A stretch of DNA of 64,000 nt from Bacillus nitratireducens (GTDB taxonomy: Bacteria; Bacillota; Bacilli; Bacillales; Bacillaceae_G). Below are positions 53,055 to 61,963 of this stretch, piece after piece; the stretch's first letter is position 1, and the number at the start of each line of letters is the position of its first letter. The notes beneath the pieces are model-generated. The model searched no databases, was not told where the DNA came from, and saw only the letters and a list, made by a program, of their open reading frames with translations. Both the position numbers and the translations under genes were made by a program. The stretch covers positions 62,001 to 126,000 of the forward strand of contig NZ_MAOC01000026.1 of the NCBI RefSeq assembly GCF_001884135.1. Direction: 5' to 3'.

Positions 53055-53086
53055 TACTCGACATAGAAGATGTGCACTGTCGAGTA
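53055..53086. promoter_or_regulatory. Inverted repeat near the TetR gene (operator candidate)
   Basis: TACTCGACA (53055-53063) and TGTCGAGTA (53078-53086) are perfect inverted arms with a 14-base spacer. They share the TCGACA half-site with the repeat at 52973-52995. Confidence 0.6.
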
Positions 53087-53118
53087 AGTAAAGAGAAAAT
53101 CTATAAAGGAGTTCCAAA

Positions 53119-53661
53119 ATGTCTACAACTAAAAAAGAAGATCCTCGTACAGTACGTTCAAGAGAAATGTTTAAAAATGCTGTTTTTTCTCTCCTATGTG
53201 AGAATCCTAGTATTTCAAGCTTAACAGTTCAGAAAGTAGCAACAACGGCAGGATTAAATCGAACAACATTTTACTTACATTATCAAGACATTCAAGATTT
53301 ACTAGACCAAATCACTAATGAGATTTTAAATGAGCTTTCTAATAAAATTGTTGATTTAATACATGCAAAAGATTTATCAGAAAAACAAAAGCTAATACAA
53401 TTGCTTGATTATTTATATAACCACCGAAATTATTTATTTATATTATTTAAAATGAATCAATTTGAGGAGCAACTATTTTTATTTTTAAAGCAATTAATAG
53501 AAACGAGAAGAGAGAATACGAAAAAGGATTTACCAGACGAATATGTTGCAGTTGATATTAAAACAGCTTCATTAGTAGGTATCATCATGTGGTGGATAAG
53601 GAATGGACTTCACTTTAGTTCAGATTATATCGCAAATCAAATTTATTTCATGTATAAATAA
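53119..53661 (+). CDS. TetR/AcrR-family repressor of the divergent MFS gene
   Basis: A 180-residue TetR-type regulator with HTH at about residues 10-55 (LTVQKVATTAGLNRTTFYLH) and a helical C-terminal domain. The K-E-D-P-R-T-V-R-S-R-E-M-F opening is typical of the TetR_C_7-like group. The ATG follows AAAGGAG. Two inverted repeats with shared TCGACA half-sites lie between it and the MFS exporter, consistent with local repression and induction by an exported drug. Confidence 0.87.
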   Translation: MSTTKKEDPRTVRSREMFKNAVFSLLCENPSISSLTVQKVATTAGLNRTTFYLHYQDIQDLLDQITNEILNELSNKIVDLIHAKDLSEKQKLIQLLDYLYNHRNYLFILFKMNQFEEQLFLFLKQLIETRRENTKKDLPDEYVAVDIKTASLVGIIMWWIRNGLHFSSDYIANQIYFMYK

Positions 53662-53728
53662 TGATTTTAAGTATCGCAATTAATAAAACTTTATAAAACA
53701 AAAGGTTCCGAGAAAGAAGGGGATAGTC

Positions 53729-54154
53729 ATGAATTTTCAAAACGAAAAAATATCATTACATTTAGAGGTTGTAAATTACCAATATAAAGATGCAAAAGAA
53801 GAGTGTGATAGAAATTGGTTAAGAGTAAAAGCGAAACTATCAGAAGAAAATAAAGTTTTTGAAACGATGGATCCTTTTTTACAAACATCCGACTTACAGT
53901 ACATGATAAAATGGTTTCAATCATTACCAAACCCTACATATAACGAACTAGATTTCATCGAGCCGAATTTAGCGTTTGAATTTATGGGGGAAAAATCAGG
54001 GGAGTTTAACATTGTTATTCGCTTATCGCTGGAACTTAACCCCGCATGGTGTAAGGAAGAAGAGTACGAATTTTCTATCGGTATAACTCAAGATGATAGG
54101 GAGAATATTATTCGTTCTATTGAAGAGCAACAAAGGAAATTCCCAAAACGATAA
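53729..54154 (+). CDS. WapI-like immunity family protein
   Basis: A 141-residue soluble protein with the pattern I associate with the WapI immunity family: CDRNWLRVKAKLS, then FETMDPFLQTSDLQYMIKWF, and DFIEPNLAFEFMGE in the second half. WapI protects B. subtilis from its own WapA toxin; no wapA-like toxin gene lies in this window, so it could be an orphan immunity gene or have another role. The ATG follows AGAAGGGG. It is followed by a strong terminator. Confidence 0.55.
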   Translation: MNFQNEKISLHLEVVNYQYKDAKEECDRNWLRVKAKLSEENKVFETMDPFLQTSDLQYMIKWFQSLPNPTYNELDFIEPNLAFEFMGEKSGEFNIVIRLSLELNPAWCKEEEYEFSIGITQDDRENIIRSIEEQQRKFPKR

Positions 54155-54155
54155 T

Positions 54156-54196
54156 AAAAAGACTTGATAACCTACTAGAGGAAATCAAGTCTTTTT
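54156..54196. terminator. Bidirectional terminator
   Basis: A 13-bp stem (54156-54168 with 54184-54196), 15-base loop, A5 and T6 at its base, between the WapI-like gene and the convergent deacetylase gene. Confidence 0.85.
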
Positions 54197-54198
54197 TA

Positions 54199-55026
54199 TT
54201 AAATACGATTATCATGCCAGAAGTTTAATGGGAAGTGTTCGTTCTCATGGTAGGCTTCTAATTCATATCCTCTTTCTTTCAGTCCTTTAATAATTCCAGG
54301 TACTGCTTTAACTGATTGTGGATGAATATCGTGCATAAGGATAACTTCTGTTGGATTTGTAGCACCAGCTAGAACGTTTTCTACGATTTTAGCTGAAGCA
54401 GCGTCAACTGGCATTTTGTTGTATTTCCAGTCTAATGAATCAATTGTCCAATCCCATACTTTTAAACCATTCTCAACAACTTTGTTTCGAAGAGCTTCAT
54501 TTAACCCTGGCATTGAGCCGTAAGATGGACGAGTTAATACTGGTGATTTGCCTAGAACTCCAGCGATTAAGCCTTGGTCTTCTTTCATTTCATCAACGTA
54601 ATGACCTTCTGTGTAAAGTTTCTTGTAGTTATGAGTCATACTGTGCATCCCAACATAGTGGCCTTCAGCATCTTCACGTTTTACAAGATCAGGGAAAGCT
54701 TTTACGTTTGAACCAATTAGGAAGAATGTTGCTTTTGCATTTTCACTCTTTAACATATCTAAAAGTTCAGCTGTGTATTTTCCAGGACCATCGTCAAATG
54801 TTAAGTAAGCGACTTTTCTAACTTGCCCGTTATATTGCTTTGGAGCTTCTTTTGGTGCAAGGGACGTTTGAATTTCACTTACAAGTTGAACAGATTTCGC
54901 TTCATTCTCTGTACTTGCTAGAGCGATATGTGTTGATCCGTAAGCAGCTTCGTATGTAAATAATACCCCAGCGCAAATCAACAGAGCCCTTTTCACTAAA
55001 GTTGTCATCCGAATTCCATTGTGCAT
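54199..55026 (-). CDS. Peptidoglycan/polysaccharide deacetylase (NodB domain)
   Basis: A 275-residue exported enzyme with an N-terminal hydrophobic signal segment (about 12-30) and a NodB deacetylase domain (about 70-265). The motifs are TFDDGP (76-81, catalytic and metal Asp), MHSMTH with His128 and His132 as zinc ligands, RPSYG (166-170), WTIDSLDW (193-200) and ILMHD with His232. The size and motifs match B. cereus peptidoglycan N-acetylglucosamine deacetylases that give lysozyme resistance. The ATG at 55026 follows TAGGA. It is monocistronic. Confidence 0.9.
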   Translation of the reverse strand: MHNGIRMTTLVKRALLICAGVLFTYEAAYGSTHIALASTENEAKSVQLVSEIQTSLAPKEAPKQYNGQVRKVAYLTFDDGPGKYTAELLDMLKSENAKATFFLIGSNVKAFPDLVKREDAEGHYVGMHSMTHNYKKLYTEGHYVDEMKEDQGLIAGVLGKSPVLTRPSYGSMPGLNEALRNKVVENGLKVWDWTIDSLDWKYNKMPVDAASAKIVENVLAGATNPTEVILMHDIHPQSVKAVPGIIKGLKERGYELEAYHENEHFPLNFWHDNRI

Positions 55027-55244
55027 AATTTTCCTACTCTCTATAAAAGTTCTACTCTACTATATTAGCAATTTTAGAGGGGGAAATGCAAAAAAACTTT
55101 TTTACAAGCGCAAAAAAGTTTGTTAAAAAGTATGCAAGATTTTACTGTTTTGCAGGTTTGAAAAAATGAAACAAGAATTAAGTGAATGGAACTGCATGTA
55201 AAATGGTTCATTCATGTTTTTTGTTTTAGAAAGGGAGGATAAGT

Positions 55245-55901
55245 ATGAAAAAATTAGCTTGTTTACATGCTCATCATTCAAATATTGAATACATTGACCG
55301 AGTGTTGCAATCTTTTGAAATAGAAATACTCCATTTTGTAGATCCAATCTTATCACACAGACTAAAAATAGAACGAGAACAAGCACGAAATAATTTAAAA
55401 GATATTATAAAGTATATAGCTGAAAGTGATATAGATACACTTTTAATAACTTGTACAGATTATATCACGTTATTAGATGAGAATTTTAAAATAGACATAC
55501 CTATATTGAAAATTGATGAGCCATTCTTTAAAATGATTTGTCAGGTTGAAGAGTCACAGACCATACTATTTACAAATAACCGTACTGTTTCAGGAACGAT
55601 GGAACGTTTAAAACTATACGCTCAGCAGAATAATAAATCCATACAGGTAAAAGTAGAAGTGATAGAGGGGATATTTGAGTTAATTATGCAAGGTCGTAAA
55701 GAAGAGCATGATGCTAAATTAGAACAGTATTTATATGAAATTATGAAAGATAGAAACGAAATGCTTTCAGTAGCACAATTATCAATGGTAGACGCTGCTA
55801 CAAGGGTAGAAAATATAATAGGAAGGAACATAATAAATCCGTTGCATGCGCTAGTGGAATATTGTATACAAAGTGTCAATGAACAACCGTGTGAAAAATA
55901 A
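55245..55901 (+). CDS. Asp/Glu racemase-like protein
   Basis: A 218-residue cytoplasmic protein with weak likeness to the aspartate/glutamate/hydantoin racemase fold: LLITCTDYITLLDENF carries a Cys where the first catalytic Cys would be, and SVAQLSMVDAATRV resembles the second half-site but has Ser or Ala instead of Cys. If it is of this family, racemase activity is doubtful because the second Cys is missing. The ATG follows AAAGGGAGG. No partner gene is evident. Confidence 0.45.
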   Translation: MKKLACLHAHHSNIEYIDRVLQSFEIEILHFVDPILSHRLKIEREQARNNLKDIIKYIAESDIDTLLITCTDYITLLDENFKIDIPILKIDEPFFKMICQVEESQTILFTNNRTVSGTMERLKLYAQQNNKSIQVKVEVIEGIFELIMQGRKEEHDAKLEQYLYEIMKDRNEMLSVAQLSMVDAATRVENIIGRNIINPLHALVEYCIQSVNEQPCEK

Positions 55902-56049
55902 AGAAGAGGATGTTTTTTGTTTTAAAGAACATCAATAAAAATTTCACATACCGTATTTAAAAAATAAATATAGGAAAACCAAAAAATAATGTAGAATATA
56001 TCGTACATACATATATGACGTCAACATAAAACATAAAAGAGGTGGGCAT

Positions 56050-56733
56050 ATGTTACTTGAAGAAGTAATGCAGCAACTAGAAGAGTATGGGACAGAACAA
56101 ACTCGTAAGACGTATAGAAACCACGGAGCGAAAGAGCCGTTATTTGGAGTTAGTTTTGCGAATTTAAAATTGTTAAAAAAGAAGATAAAAAAAGATCATG
56201 ATTTAGCAATTTCATTATGGGAAACAAAAAATATGGATGCAATGACTTTAGCGACAATGATTTTAGATCCGAAGAAACTAACATCAGAACAGCTAAATAG
56301 GTGGGTTCAGGATGTTGATTATTATTGTTTAATGGACGTTCTTATGACAGCTATATGTACGTCGCCAATCGCGATAGAAAGAATGGAAGAATGGACAAAG
56401 TCTGATGATGAATGGATTGGAAGAGCTGGTTGGTCATTATTAGCGAATATTGCAATAAAAAATAAAACGTTAGACAATGACTTCTTCTTACCGTATTTAG
56501 AGGGGATTAAAGTTCATATACATAATGAAAAAAACAGAAAAAGAGAAGCAATGAATAGTGCATTAATTGCAATAGGGATTCGAAATGAAGCTTTAGAGCA
56601 ACAAGCAATTGAAAGTGCACGTGAAATTGGAAAAGTAGAAGTTGATCATGGTGCAACGTCATGCAAAACTCCAGATGCAGAACCATATATTAAAAAGGCA
56701 CGAGAAAGAGCTGAAAAAAGGAAAGTAAAATAA
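56050..56733 (+). CDS. DNA alkylation repair (AlkD-like) HEAT-repeat protein
   Basis: A 227-residue all-helical protein of the DNA alkylation repair family. RKTYRNHGAKEPLFGVSFAN is the typical opening, WETKNMDAMTLATMIL follows, and ADDEWIGRAGWSLLA-type segment (seen here as DDEWIGRAGWSLLANIA) is the family core, followed by a GKVEVDHGATSCKTP region. Members flip or bind damaged bases or branched DNA. It differs from the well-studied B. cereus AlkC and AlkD, so its specific activity is uncertain. The ATG follows AGAGGTGGG. It forms a co-directional run with the next two genes. Confidence 0.75.
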   Translation: MLLEEVMQQLEEYGTEQTRKTYRNHGAKEPLFGVSFANLKLLKKKIKKDHDLAISLWETKNMDAMTLATMILDPKKLTSEQLNRWVQDVDYYCLMDVLMTAICTSPIAIERMEEWTKSDDEWIGRAGWSLLANIAIKNKTLDNDFFLPYLEGIKVHIHNEKNRKREAMNSALIAIGIRNEALEQQAIESAREIGKVEVDHGATSCKTPDAEPYIKKARERAEKRKVK

Positions 56734-56747
56734 GAAGGGGTAAGATT

Positions 56748-57449
56748 ATGAAACCAATTGAAGCGGCACAAAGCATAATTACATCACAATTTTCGAATTG
56801 TGATGTTGCTTTACTAGGGGGAAGTAATGCTAGAGGAGAGGCTACGAAAACATCTGACCTTGATATTGTAATATTCGATCAAAGTTTGTCATCTTGTTAT
56901 AGAGAATCTTTCTATAGTTATGGTTGGCCTGTTGAAGTATTCGTACATAATTTTGAAACGTATAAAACCTTTTTTAAAATGGATTGTGATCGCGGGAGAC
57001 CTTCGTTACCACAATTAGTTTCAGAGGGGATTGCATTAAAAGGTAAAGATGAAATTATAGCAGAACTAAAAAGAGAAGCGAATGAACTATTAAATAAAGG
57101 TCCGGAAAAATGGTCAGAAGAAACGATGAAGCAGAAGCGATATTTTATTACGGATACTTTGGATGATTTCATTGGTGCAACAAAGAGAGAAGAAGAATTA
57201 TTTATCGCCAATTTATTAGCTGATTTAATACATGAATATGTATTAAGGGTAAATGGACAATGGCTTGGAAATTCAAAATGGTTTATTAGAGTGTTAAAAA
57301 GATATGACGAACAATATGCAGACCAATTTGTAGCAGCTTTTGATCATTTTTATAAAACAGGAGATAAAAATGAATTAATTAGTTTTATAGAAAAAACGCT
57401 AGATCAGTATGGAGGAAGAGTGTTCGAAGGGTTTTCTATCGGGAAATGA
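56748..57449 (+). CDS. Nucleotidyltransferase-domain protein
   Basis: A 233-residue protein with the pol-beta nucleotidyltransferase signature GGSNARGEATKTSDLDIVIF (G-S and D-x-D) at about residues 24-43, then PVEVFVHNFETY carrying the third acidic residue, and a helical C-terminal half (about 130-233). It is a MNT/ANT-like protein of unknown substrate, distinct from the one at 2.1 kb. It starts 14 bases after the alkylation repair gene behind AAGGGG and is followed after 15 bases by a GNAT gene, so the three are probably one operon. Confidence 0.72.
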   Translation: MKPIEAAQSIITSQFSNCDVALLGGSNARGEATKTSDLDIVIFDQSLSSCYRESFYSYGWPVEVFVHNFETYKTFFKMDCDRGRPSLPQLVSEGIALKGKDEIIAELKREANELLNKGPEKWSEETMKQKRYFITDTLDDFIGATKREEELFIANLLADLIHEYVLRVNGQWLGNSKWFIRVLKRYDEQYADQFVAAFDHFYKTGDKNELISFIEKTLDQYGGRVFEGFSIGK

Positions 57450-57464
57450 AAAGGGGATAGCAAA

Positions 57465-58010
57465 ATGAATGTACCATTCGTTCAATTAAGAGAATTGACA
57501 CTAGACGATGTAGAAGACAGATATCAATGGTCATTAGATAAAGAAGTAACAAAACATTTAGTTGTACCAGATCAATATCCACCGTTCACTCGTGAAGATA
57601 CGAGAAGATGGATTGAAGTATGCATAAGTCGAGAGAATGGTTATGAACAACGAGCTATCGTTACAAAGGAAGGTTTACACATTGGATGGATAGACCTGAA
57701 AAACTTTGATCAAACAAATAAAAATGCTGAACTAGGGATTGCCATTGGAAATAAAGAATACTGGGGTAAAGGATATGGAATGGCAGCACTATACAGTATG
57801 TTACAAATTGGCTTTTCTGTATTCGAATTAGAAAAAATATGGCTACGAGTAGACGAAGATAATTTACAAGCTAAAAAGAGTTATGAAAAAGCAGGATTTG
57901 TTTGTGAAGGAATAATGAGAAATGATAGATTACGTCATGGTAAATTCATTCATCGCTATCGTTATAGTATGTTAAAAGAAGAATATCAATCTTCATTTAA
58001 TAGTCTATAA
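57465..58010 (+). CDS. GNAT acetyltransferase (RimJ/RimL-type)
   Basis: A 181-residue GNAT. VQLRELTLDDVEDRYQWSLD opens the protein, LGIAIGNKEYWGKGYGMAAL is the acetyl-CoA segment (about residues 87-106), and LRVDEDNLQAKKSYEKAGF the late motif. The pattern is that of protein N-terminal or diamine acetyltransferases (SpeG-like), but the substrate is unknown. The ATG follows AAAGGGG. It is part of a tightly spaced run (15 bases after the previous gene). Confidence 0.8.
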   Translation: MNVPFVQLRELTLDDVEDRYQWSLDKEVTKHLVVPDQYPPFTREDTRRWIEVCISRENGYEQRAIVTKEGLHIGWIDLKNFDQTNKNAELGIAIGNKEYWGKGYGMAALYSMLQIGFSVFELEKIWLRVDEDNLQAKKSYEKAGFVCEGIMRNDRLRHGKFIHRYRYSMLKEEYQSSFNSL

Positions 58011-58043
58011 AAATATTATGTAAACTTAAAGGGGATGGGAAAA

Positions 58044-58544
58044 ATGATTCGATTACTTACGAAAGAAGATGCAGAAAAATATTGGGGCTTACGTTTACAA
58101 GCATTACAAGTAAATCCAGAGGCATTTGTAACAACTTATGAAGAGGCGATTCGCCAGGAAAATCCTATTAAGCGAGTGGAAAGTAATTTAACAGCTACTA
58201 CTAGTTGTACATTTGGTGCATTTAATGAAGAAAATCATTTAGTTGGAGTTGTCACTTTACTAACAGAAGAGAGAGCGGCGTATAAACATAAAGGTCATAT
58301 CGTTGCGATGTATGTAGATGCACAAAATAGACGTAATGGACTGGCACGTGAGTTAATTGCAAATGCAATTCAAAGAGCGAGAGAAATAAAACTTGAGCAA
58401 TTGAACTTAGGTGTTGTATCTACAAACGAACCAGCAAAAAGATTATATGGATCAATGGGCTTTAAAACTTACGGAATTGAAAAGAGAGCTTTAAAGATAA
58501 ATGGTGTGTATAGTGATGACGAATATATGGTGTTGTTCCTTTAA
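58044..58544 (+). CDS. GNAT acetyltransferase
   Basis: A 166-residue GNAT: IRLLTKEDAEKYWGLRLQAL at the start, IVAMYVDAQNRRNGLARELI as the acetyl-CoA motif (Arg-Arg-x-Gly-x-Ala) and TNEPAKRLYGSMGFKTYGIE at the end. The start at 58044 follows AAAGGGG by 9 bases; an ATG at 58035 sits on that site. It begins 33 bases after the preceding GNAT gene and is probably co-transcribed. The substrate is unknown. Confidence 0.78.
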   Translation: MIRLLTKEDAEKYWGLRLQALQVNPEAFVTTYEEAIRQENPIKRVESNLTATTSCTFGAFNEENHLVGVVTLLTEERAAYKHKGHIVAMYVDAQNRRNGLARELIANAIQRAREIKLEQLNLGVVSTNEPAKRLYGSMGFKTYGIEKRALKINGVYSDDEYMVLFL

Positions 58545-58631
58545 AGAATACATATATAATAAAAATTTTGAATTTTAATTATATTTATTTTGTTGTATAG
58601 TATAACAAGAAACTAAACAAGGGGTTTTATA

Positions 58632-59570
58632 ATGAAAGCTATTGCAGTAGGGATATTGGCATCGTTTTTCTTTGCCTTTACCTTTGTGTTAAACCGGTCG
58701 ATGGACTTAGGAGGCGGGAGTTGGATTTGGAGTGCATCATTACGGTATTACTTTATGGTTCCAATGCTACTAATTATTGTTCTGTATAGAGGGAACTTAA
58801 AACAACTCTTTCAATATATGAAAAGTAATCCGAAAGAATGGTTGTTATGGAGTATTGTTGGATTTGGTCTCTTTTATGCACCGCTTAGTTTCGCGGGTGC
58901 GTTTGGACCGGGGTGGCTTGTCGCTTCGACTTGGCAAATTACAATAGTTGCAGGGATTTTGTTAACACCATTTTTTGCGGTAGACCCATTACATAAAAAA
59001 CTACCAATGAAGGAATTAGTAATGTCAGGCATTATTTTATTCGGTGTTGTTCTTATGCAAGTAGAACACGCTTCTTCTTTAGGGATTCGTGAAACCATTT
59101 TATGTGTAGTTCCTGTACTCATTGCTGCGTTTGCATATCCACTTGGAAATAGAAAAATGATGCAAGTATGTAAGGGCGAATTAGATGTCTTCCAACGAGT
59201 TCTCGGTATGACATTAGCAAGTTTACCATTTTGGTTTTTACTTTCGGGTTATGAAGCATCTACAAGCGGTTTACCGTCAAGTAGTCAAGTTTTTCAATGT
59301 TTTATTGTAGCGATTAGTTCAGGTTTAATTGCTACAGTATTATTCTTCTTTGCGACAGATCTTGTAAAAGATGATCCGCAAAAATTAGCAACAGTCGAGG
59401 CGACACAGTCTGGTGAAGTTTTATTTGCATTAGTAGGAGAGCTGATCTGGTTATCGGCTCCAATTCCGTCTTCTTTATCGTGGGTTGGAATGAGTCTTGT
59501 AATTGTCGGAATGATACTTCATAGTTATGTAGCTGTAGTTGTGAAAAAAGAAGAGAAAATAACGGCGTAA
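58632..59570 (+). CDS. EmrE-type (DMT superfamily) multidrug exporter
   Basis: A 312-residue membrane protein with 10 hydrophobic segments of the drug/metabolite transporter type, in the group called putative multidrug resistance efflux transporter. It shows LASFFFAFTFVLNRSMDLGGG near the N-terminus and FFFATDLVKDDPQKLATVEA then TQSGEVLFALVGE in the last third. It probably exports a small molecule; the substrate is unknown. The ATG follows AAGGGG. A strong terminator follows 1 base before the stop region. Confidence 0.78.
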   Translation: MKAIAVGILASFFFAFTFVLNRSMDLGGGSWIWSASLRYYFMVPMLLIIVLYRGNLKQLFQYMKSNPKEWLLWSIVGFGLFYAPLSFAGAFGPGWLVASTWQITIVAGILLTPFFAVDPLHKKLPMKELVMSGIILFGVVLMQVEHASSLGIRETILCVVPVLIAAFAYPLGNRKMMQVCKGELDVFQRVLGMTLASLPFWFLLSGYEASTSGLPSSSQVFQCFIVAISSGLIATVLFFFATDLVKDDPQKLATVEATQSGEVLFALVGELIWLSAPIPSSLSWVGMSLVIVGMILHSYVAVVVKKEEKITA

Positions 59571-59608
59571 AAAGATTAGCTCTTTTTCAATAAAGAGCTA
59601 ATCTTTTT
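59569..59608 (+). terminator. Terminator after the EmrE-type gene
   Basis: A perfect 17-bp stem (59569-59585 with 59592-59608), 6-base loop and a T6 tail; the stem begins at the stop codon. Confidence 0.88.
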
Positions 59609-59631
59609 TCATGAGAAAGGATGGAGATAGG

Positions 59632-60033
59632 ATGTTACAACGTGTTGAGCATTTAGAAATAGATCCCATTAAAAAAGTATTAAAGCATGCAATCGGTCCG
59701 AGTGAAGCAAGCTTATTTAAAGCAGTTTCAATGTATAAAAATGATCAGGCGGTGCTATATAAATATGGGAATAAGGGTTGCATAGGTATAGTGCTAATTC
59801 ATACAAATAGAGCGAGAGTGTGTCACATAGCTGTTGATGAAAAATATCGCAATCAAGGAATTGCACTTCAAATGATTAAAGAAATAATTAAGGAATATGA
59901 GTTAACATATATTGAGGCTGAGACAGATACAGAGGCAGTCGAATTTTACAAGAAATGTAACTTTAAGATTGAAAGCTTGGGAGAGAAATACCTAGGAGTA
60001 GAGAGGTTTTATTGTTATTTAGAGAATGAATAA
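59632..60033 (+). CDS. Small GNAT acetyltransferase
   Basis: A 133-residue GNAT. The acetyl-CoA region is CHIAVDEKYRNQGIALQMIK (about residues 64-83), with EAETDTEAVEFYKKCNFKIE at the end, which is the standard GNAT finish. ATG 59632 has GGAG 6 bases upstream; an earlier in-frame ATG at 59611 precedes that site. Short length suggests a minimal domain. The substrate is unknown. Confidence 0.75.
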   Translation: MLQRVEHLEIDPIKKVLKHAIGPSEASLFKAVSMYKNDQAVLYKYGNKGCIGIVLIHTNRARVCHIAVDEKYRNQGIALQMIKEIIKEYELTYIEAETDTEAVEFYKKCNFKIESLGEKYLGVERFYCYLENE

Positions 60034-60275
60034 AATAAATAGCTCATCATTTGTGATGGGATATTTCGTATTAGTATAAATTAAGATTGCTAGATTGAAA
60101 GTTTTTCATTGCGTTTACCTTACTATATTTATTTCGAATTAATATACCATAATTTAACTGTTTCCGATATGATAAAAACGATAGACGTATAGTAATCGAA
60201 ATGATTAAGTTAAAAATTAAGAAAAATATGATAATATATGTATGTATTAGTTTAAAGCAAAATGGGGGAACAATC

Positions 60276-61082
60276 GTGAAAATGAATGAAATAGTGGCGA
60301 GTACACAACTTCCAAATACAATCGAAACAATTACAAATGATTTAAACGCATTAGGGATAGAAAAAGGAATGACAGTTATTGTTCATTCATCATTAAGTTC
60401 GATCGGTTGGATATCTGGTGGGGCAGTTGCCGTAGTAGAAGCGTTAATGAAAGTTGTTACAGAAGAAGGAACGATAATTATGCCAACCCAATCTTCGGAT
60501 TTATCCGATCCAAAACATTGGTCAAGACCACCTGTACCAGAAGAATGGTGGCAAATTATCCGGGATAATGTCCCCGCATTTGACCCACGTATAACACCAA
60601 CAAGGGCAATGGGAAAAGTAGTTGAATGTTTTCGTACATATCCAAATGTATTGCGCAGTAATCATCCGCTCAGTAGTTTTGCAGCATGGGGGAAACATGC
60701 AGAGGAAATTATAGCGAATCATTCACTTTCCATAAGTTTTGGGGAAGAATCGCCCTTACGAAAAATATATGATTTAGATGGATACATATTATTACTTGGT
60801 GTCGGATATGACTCCAATACGTCCATACATTTATCTGAGGTACGTACAGGTGCACGGGAGTTAATAAAGGTAGGAGCGCCTATTATAGAAGAAGGTGTAA
60901 GAGTATGGAAAGAGTTCGTTGAAATGGATTACGATTCTGACACGTTTGTAGAAATTGGAGTTGAATACGAACGGAAAGGAACAGTTACGCGTGGGAAGAT
61001 AGGGAATGCGACGTGCCGCTTTATGAGGCAACGTGATGCAGTTGACTTTGGAACAGAGTGGTTTCGTGCGAAAAATCAGTAA
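60276..61082 (+). CDS. AAC(3)-family aminoglycoside N-acetyltransferase
   Basis: A 268-residue antibiotic N-acetyltransferase of the AAC(3) fold (not GNAT). Family regions are [20 protein letters not shown] near residue 35, [20 protein letters not shown] and [19 protein letters not shown] in the middle, and [17 protein letters not shown] in the second half. It resembles closely the B. anthracis AAC(3) whose structure is known (BA2930). It would acetylate the 3-amino group of aminoglycosides. The start is GTG 60276 behind GGGGGA. It is followed after only 9 bases by a CoaB-like gene. Confidence 0.9.
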   Translation: MKMNEIVASTQLPNTIETITNDLNALGIEKGMTVIVHSSLSSIGWISGGAVAVVEALMKVVTEEGTIIMPTQSSDLSDPKHWSRPPVPEEWWQIIRDNVPAFDPRITPTRAMGKVVECFRTYPNVLRSNHPLSSFAAWGKHAEEIIANHSLSISFGEESPLRKIYDLDGYILLLGVGYDSNTSIHLSEVRTGARELIKVGAPIIEEGVRVWKEFVEMDYDSDTFVEIGVEYERKGTVTRGKIGNATCRFMRQRDAVDFGTEWFRAKNQ

Positions 61083-61091
61083 GGGATGGTT

Positions 61092-61784
61092 ATGATGAAG
61101 GGGAAAAAAGTATTAATTACGAGCGGCGGTTGCCTAGAAAAATGGGATCAAGTACGTGGACATACAAATTTAGCAAAAGGTACGATTGGAAGAATTATTG
61201 CAGAAGAGCTAATGACAAAAGGAGCAAATGTAATATATTTGCATGGCTATTTCGCTGAGAAGCCAATGGATGTAAATAACCAATTAGAATTGCATCCATT
61301 TGAGGGGATTATTGATTTACAAGATAAGATGAAAAGTATTATTACACATGAAAAAGTTGATGCGGTTATTATGGCTGCTGCTGGCTCAGATTGGGTTGTC
61401 GAAAAAATTTGCGATCAAGATGGAAATATTCTTAATATGAACGGAAAGATTTCCAGTGACATCGCTCCAATTATTCATTTTCAAAAAGCACCAAAAGTAT
61501 TAAAACAAATAAAGAGTTGGGATCCAGAAACGACACTCGTTGGCTTTAAACTGGAAAGTGACGTAAATGAAGCAGAACTCATTGAAAGAGCGAGCAAAAG
61601 GATGGAAGATGCGAAAGCGAGTGTAATGGTAGCAAATTCACCACATTCATTATATTCTCGCGGCGCTGTGCACCATGTTATTGGACAAGACGGTAATGTG
61701 AAATTATGTAATGGGAAAGATGAAACTGCAAAAGAAATTGTCATTATGTTAGAGCATTTATGTAATCGTATCACTTCTATGTAA
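61092..61784 (+). CDS. CoaB-like (DNA/pantothenate metabolism flavoprotein) protein
   Basis: A 230-residue protein with the DFP/CoaB fold: KKVLITSGGCLEKWDQVRGH at the start (compare the CoaB nucleotide-binding SGGTxExIDxVR), GRIIAEELMTKGANVIYLHG, then AVIMAAAGSDWVV (as the AAVSDW motif of CoaB), and KLESD and ANSPHSLYS regions later. It lacks the N-terminal flavoprotein CoaC half, so it is a stand-alone phosphopantothenoylcysteine synthetase-like protein. ATG 61092 follows AAGGG. Its 9-base spacing from the AAC(3) gene suggests one transcript. The actual substrate is unknown. Confidence 0.72.
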   Translation: MMKGKKVLITSGGCLEKWDQVRGHTNLAKGTIGRIIAEELMTKGANVIYLHGYFAEKPMDVNNQLELHPFEGIIDLQDKMKSIITHEKVDAVIMAAAGSDWVVEKICDQDGNILNMNGKISSDIAPIIHFQKAPKVLKQIKSWDPETTLVGFKLESDVNEAELIERASKRMEDAKASVMVANSPHSLYSRGAVHHVIGQDGNVKLCNGKDETAKEIVIMLEHLCNRITSM

Positions 61785-61963
61785 ATTTAAGCTTTTAGAA
61801 AGAGATCCAGTCGCATAGTATGTAATGGAGTTAATATTAAATTAGTGAGGGAACTTCTCCCTTACTGATTATTAAATCGAATCAATGGAATAGGCCATTA
61901 GCTGCTCGTAAATGTGTAATACATGTTATATGCATAATGAACATTTTGTGAGGAGTGGATTTT

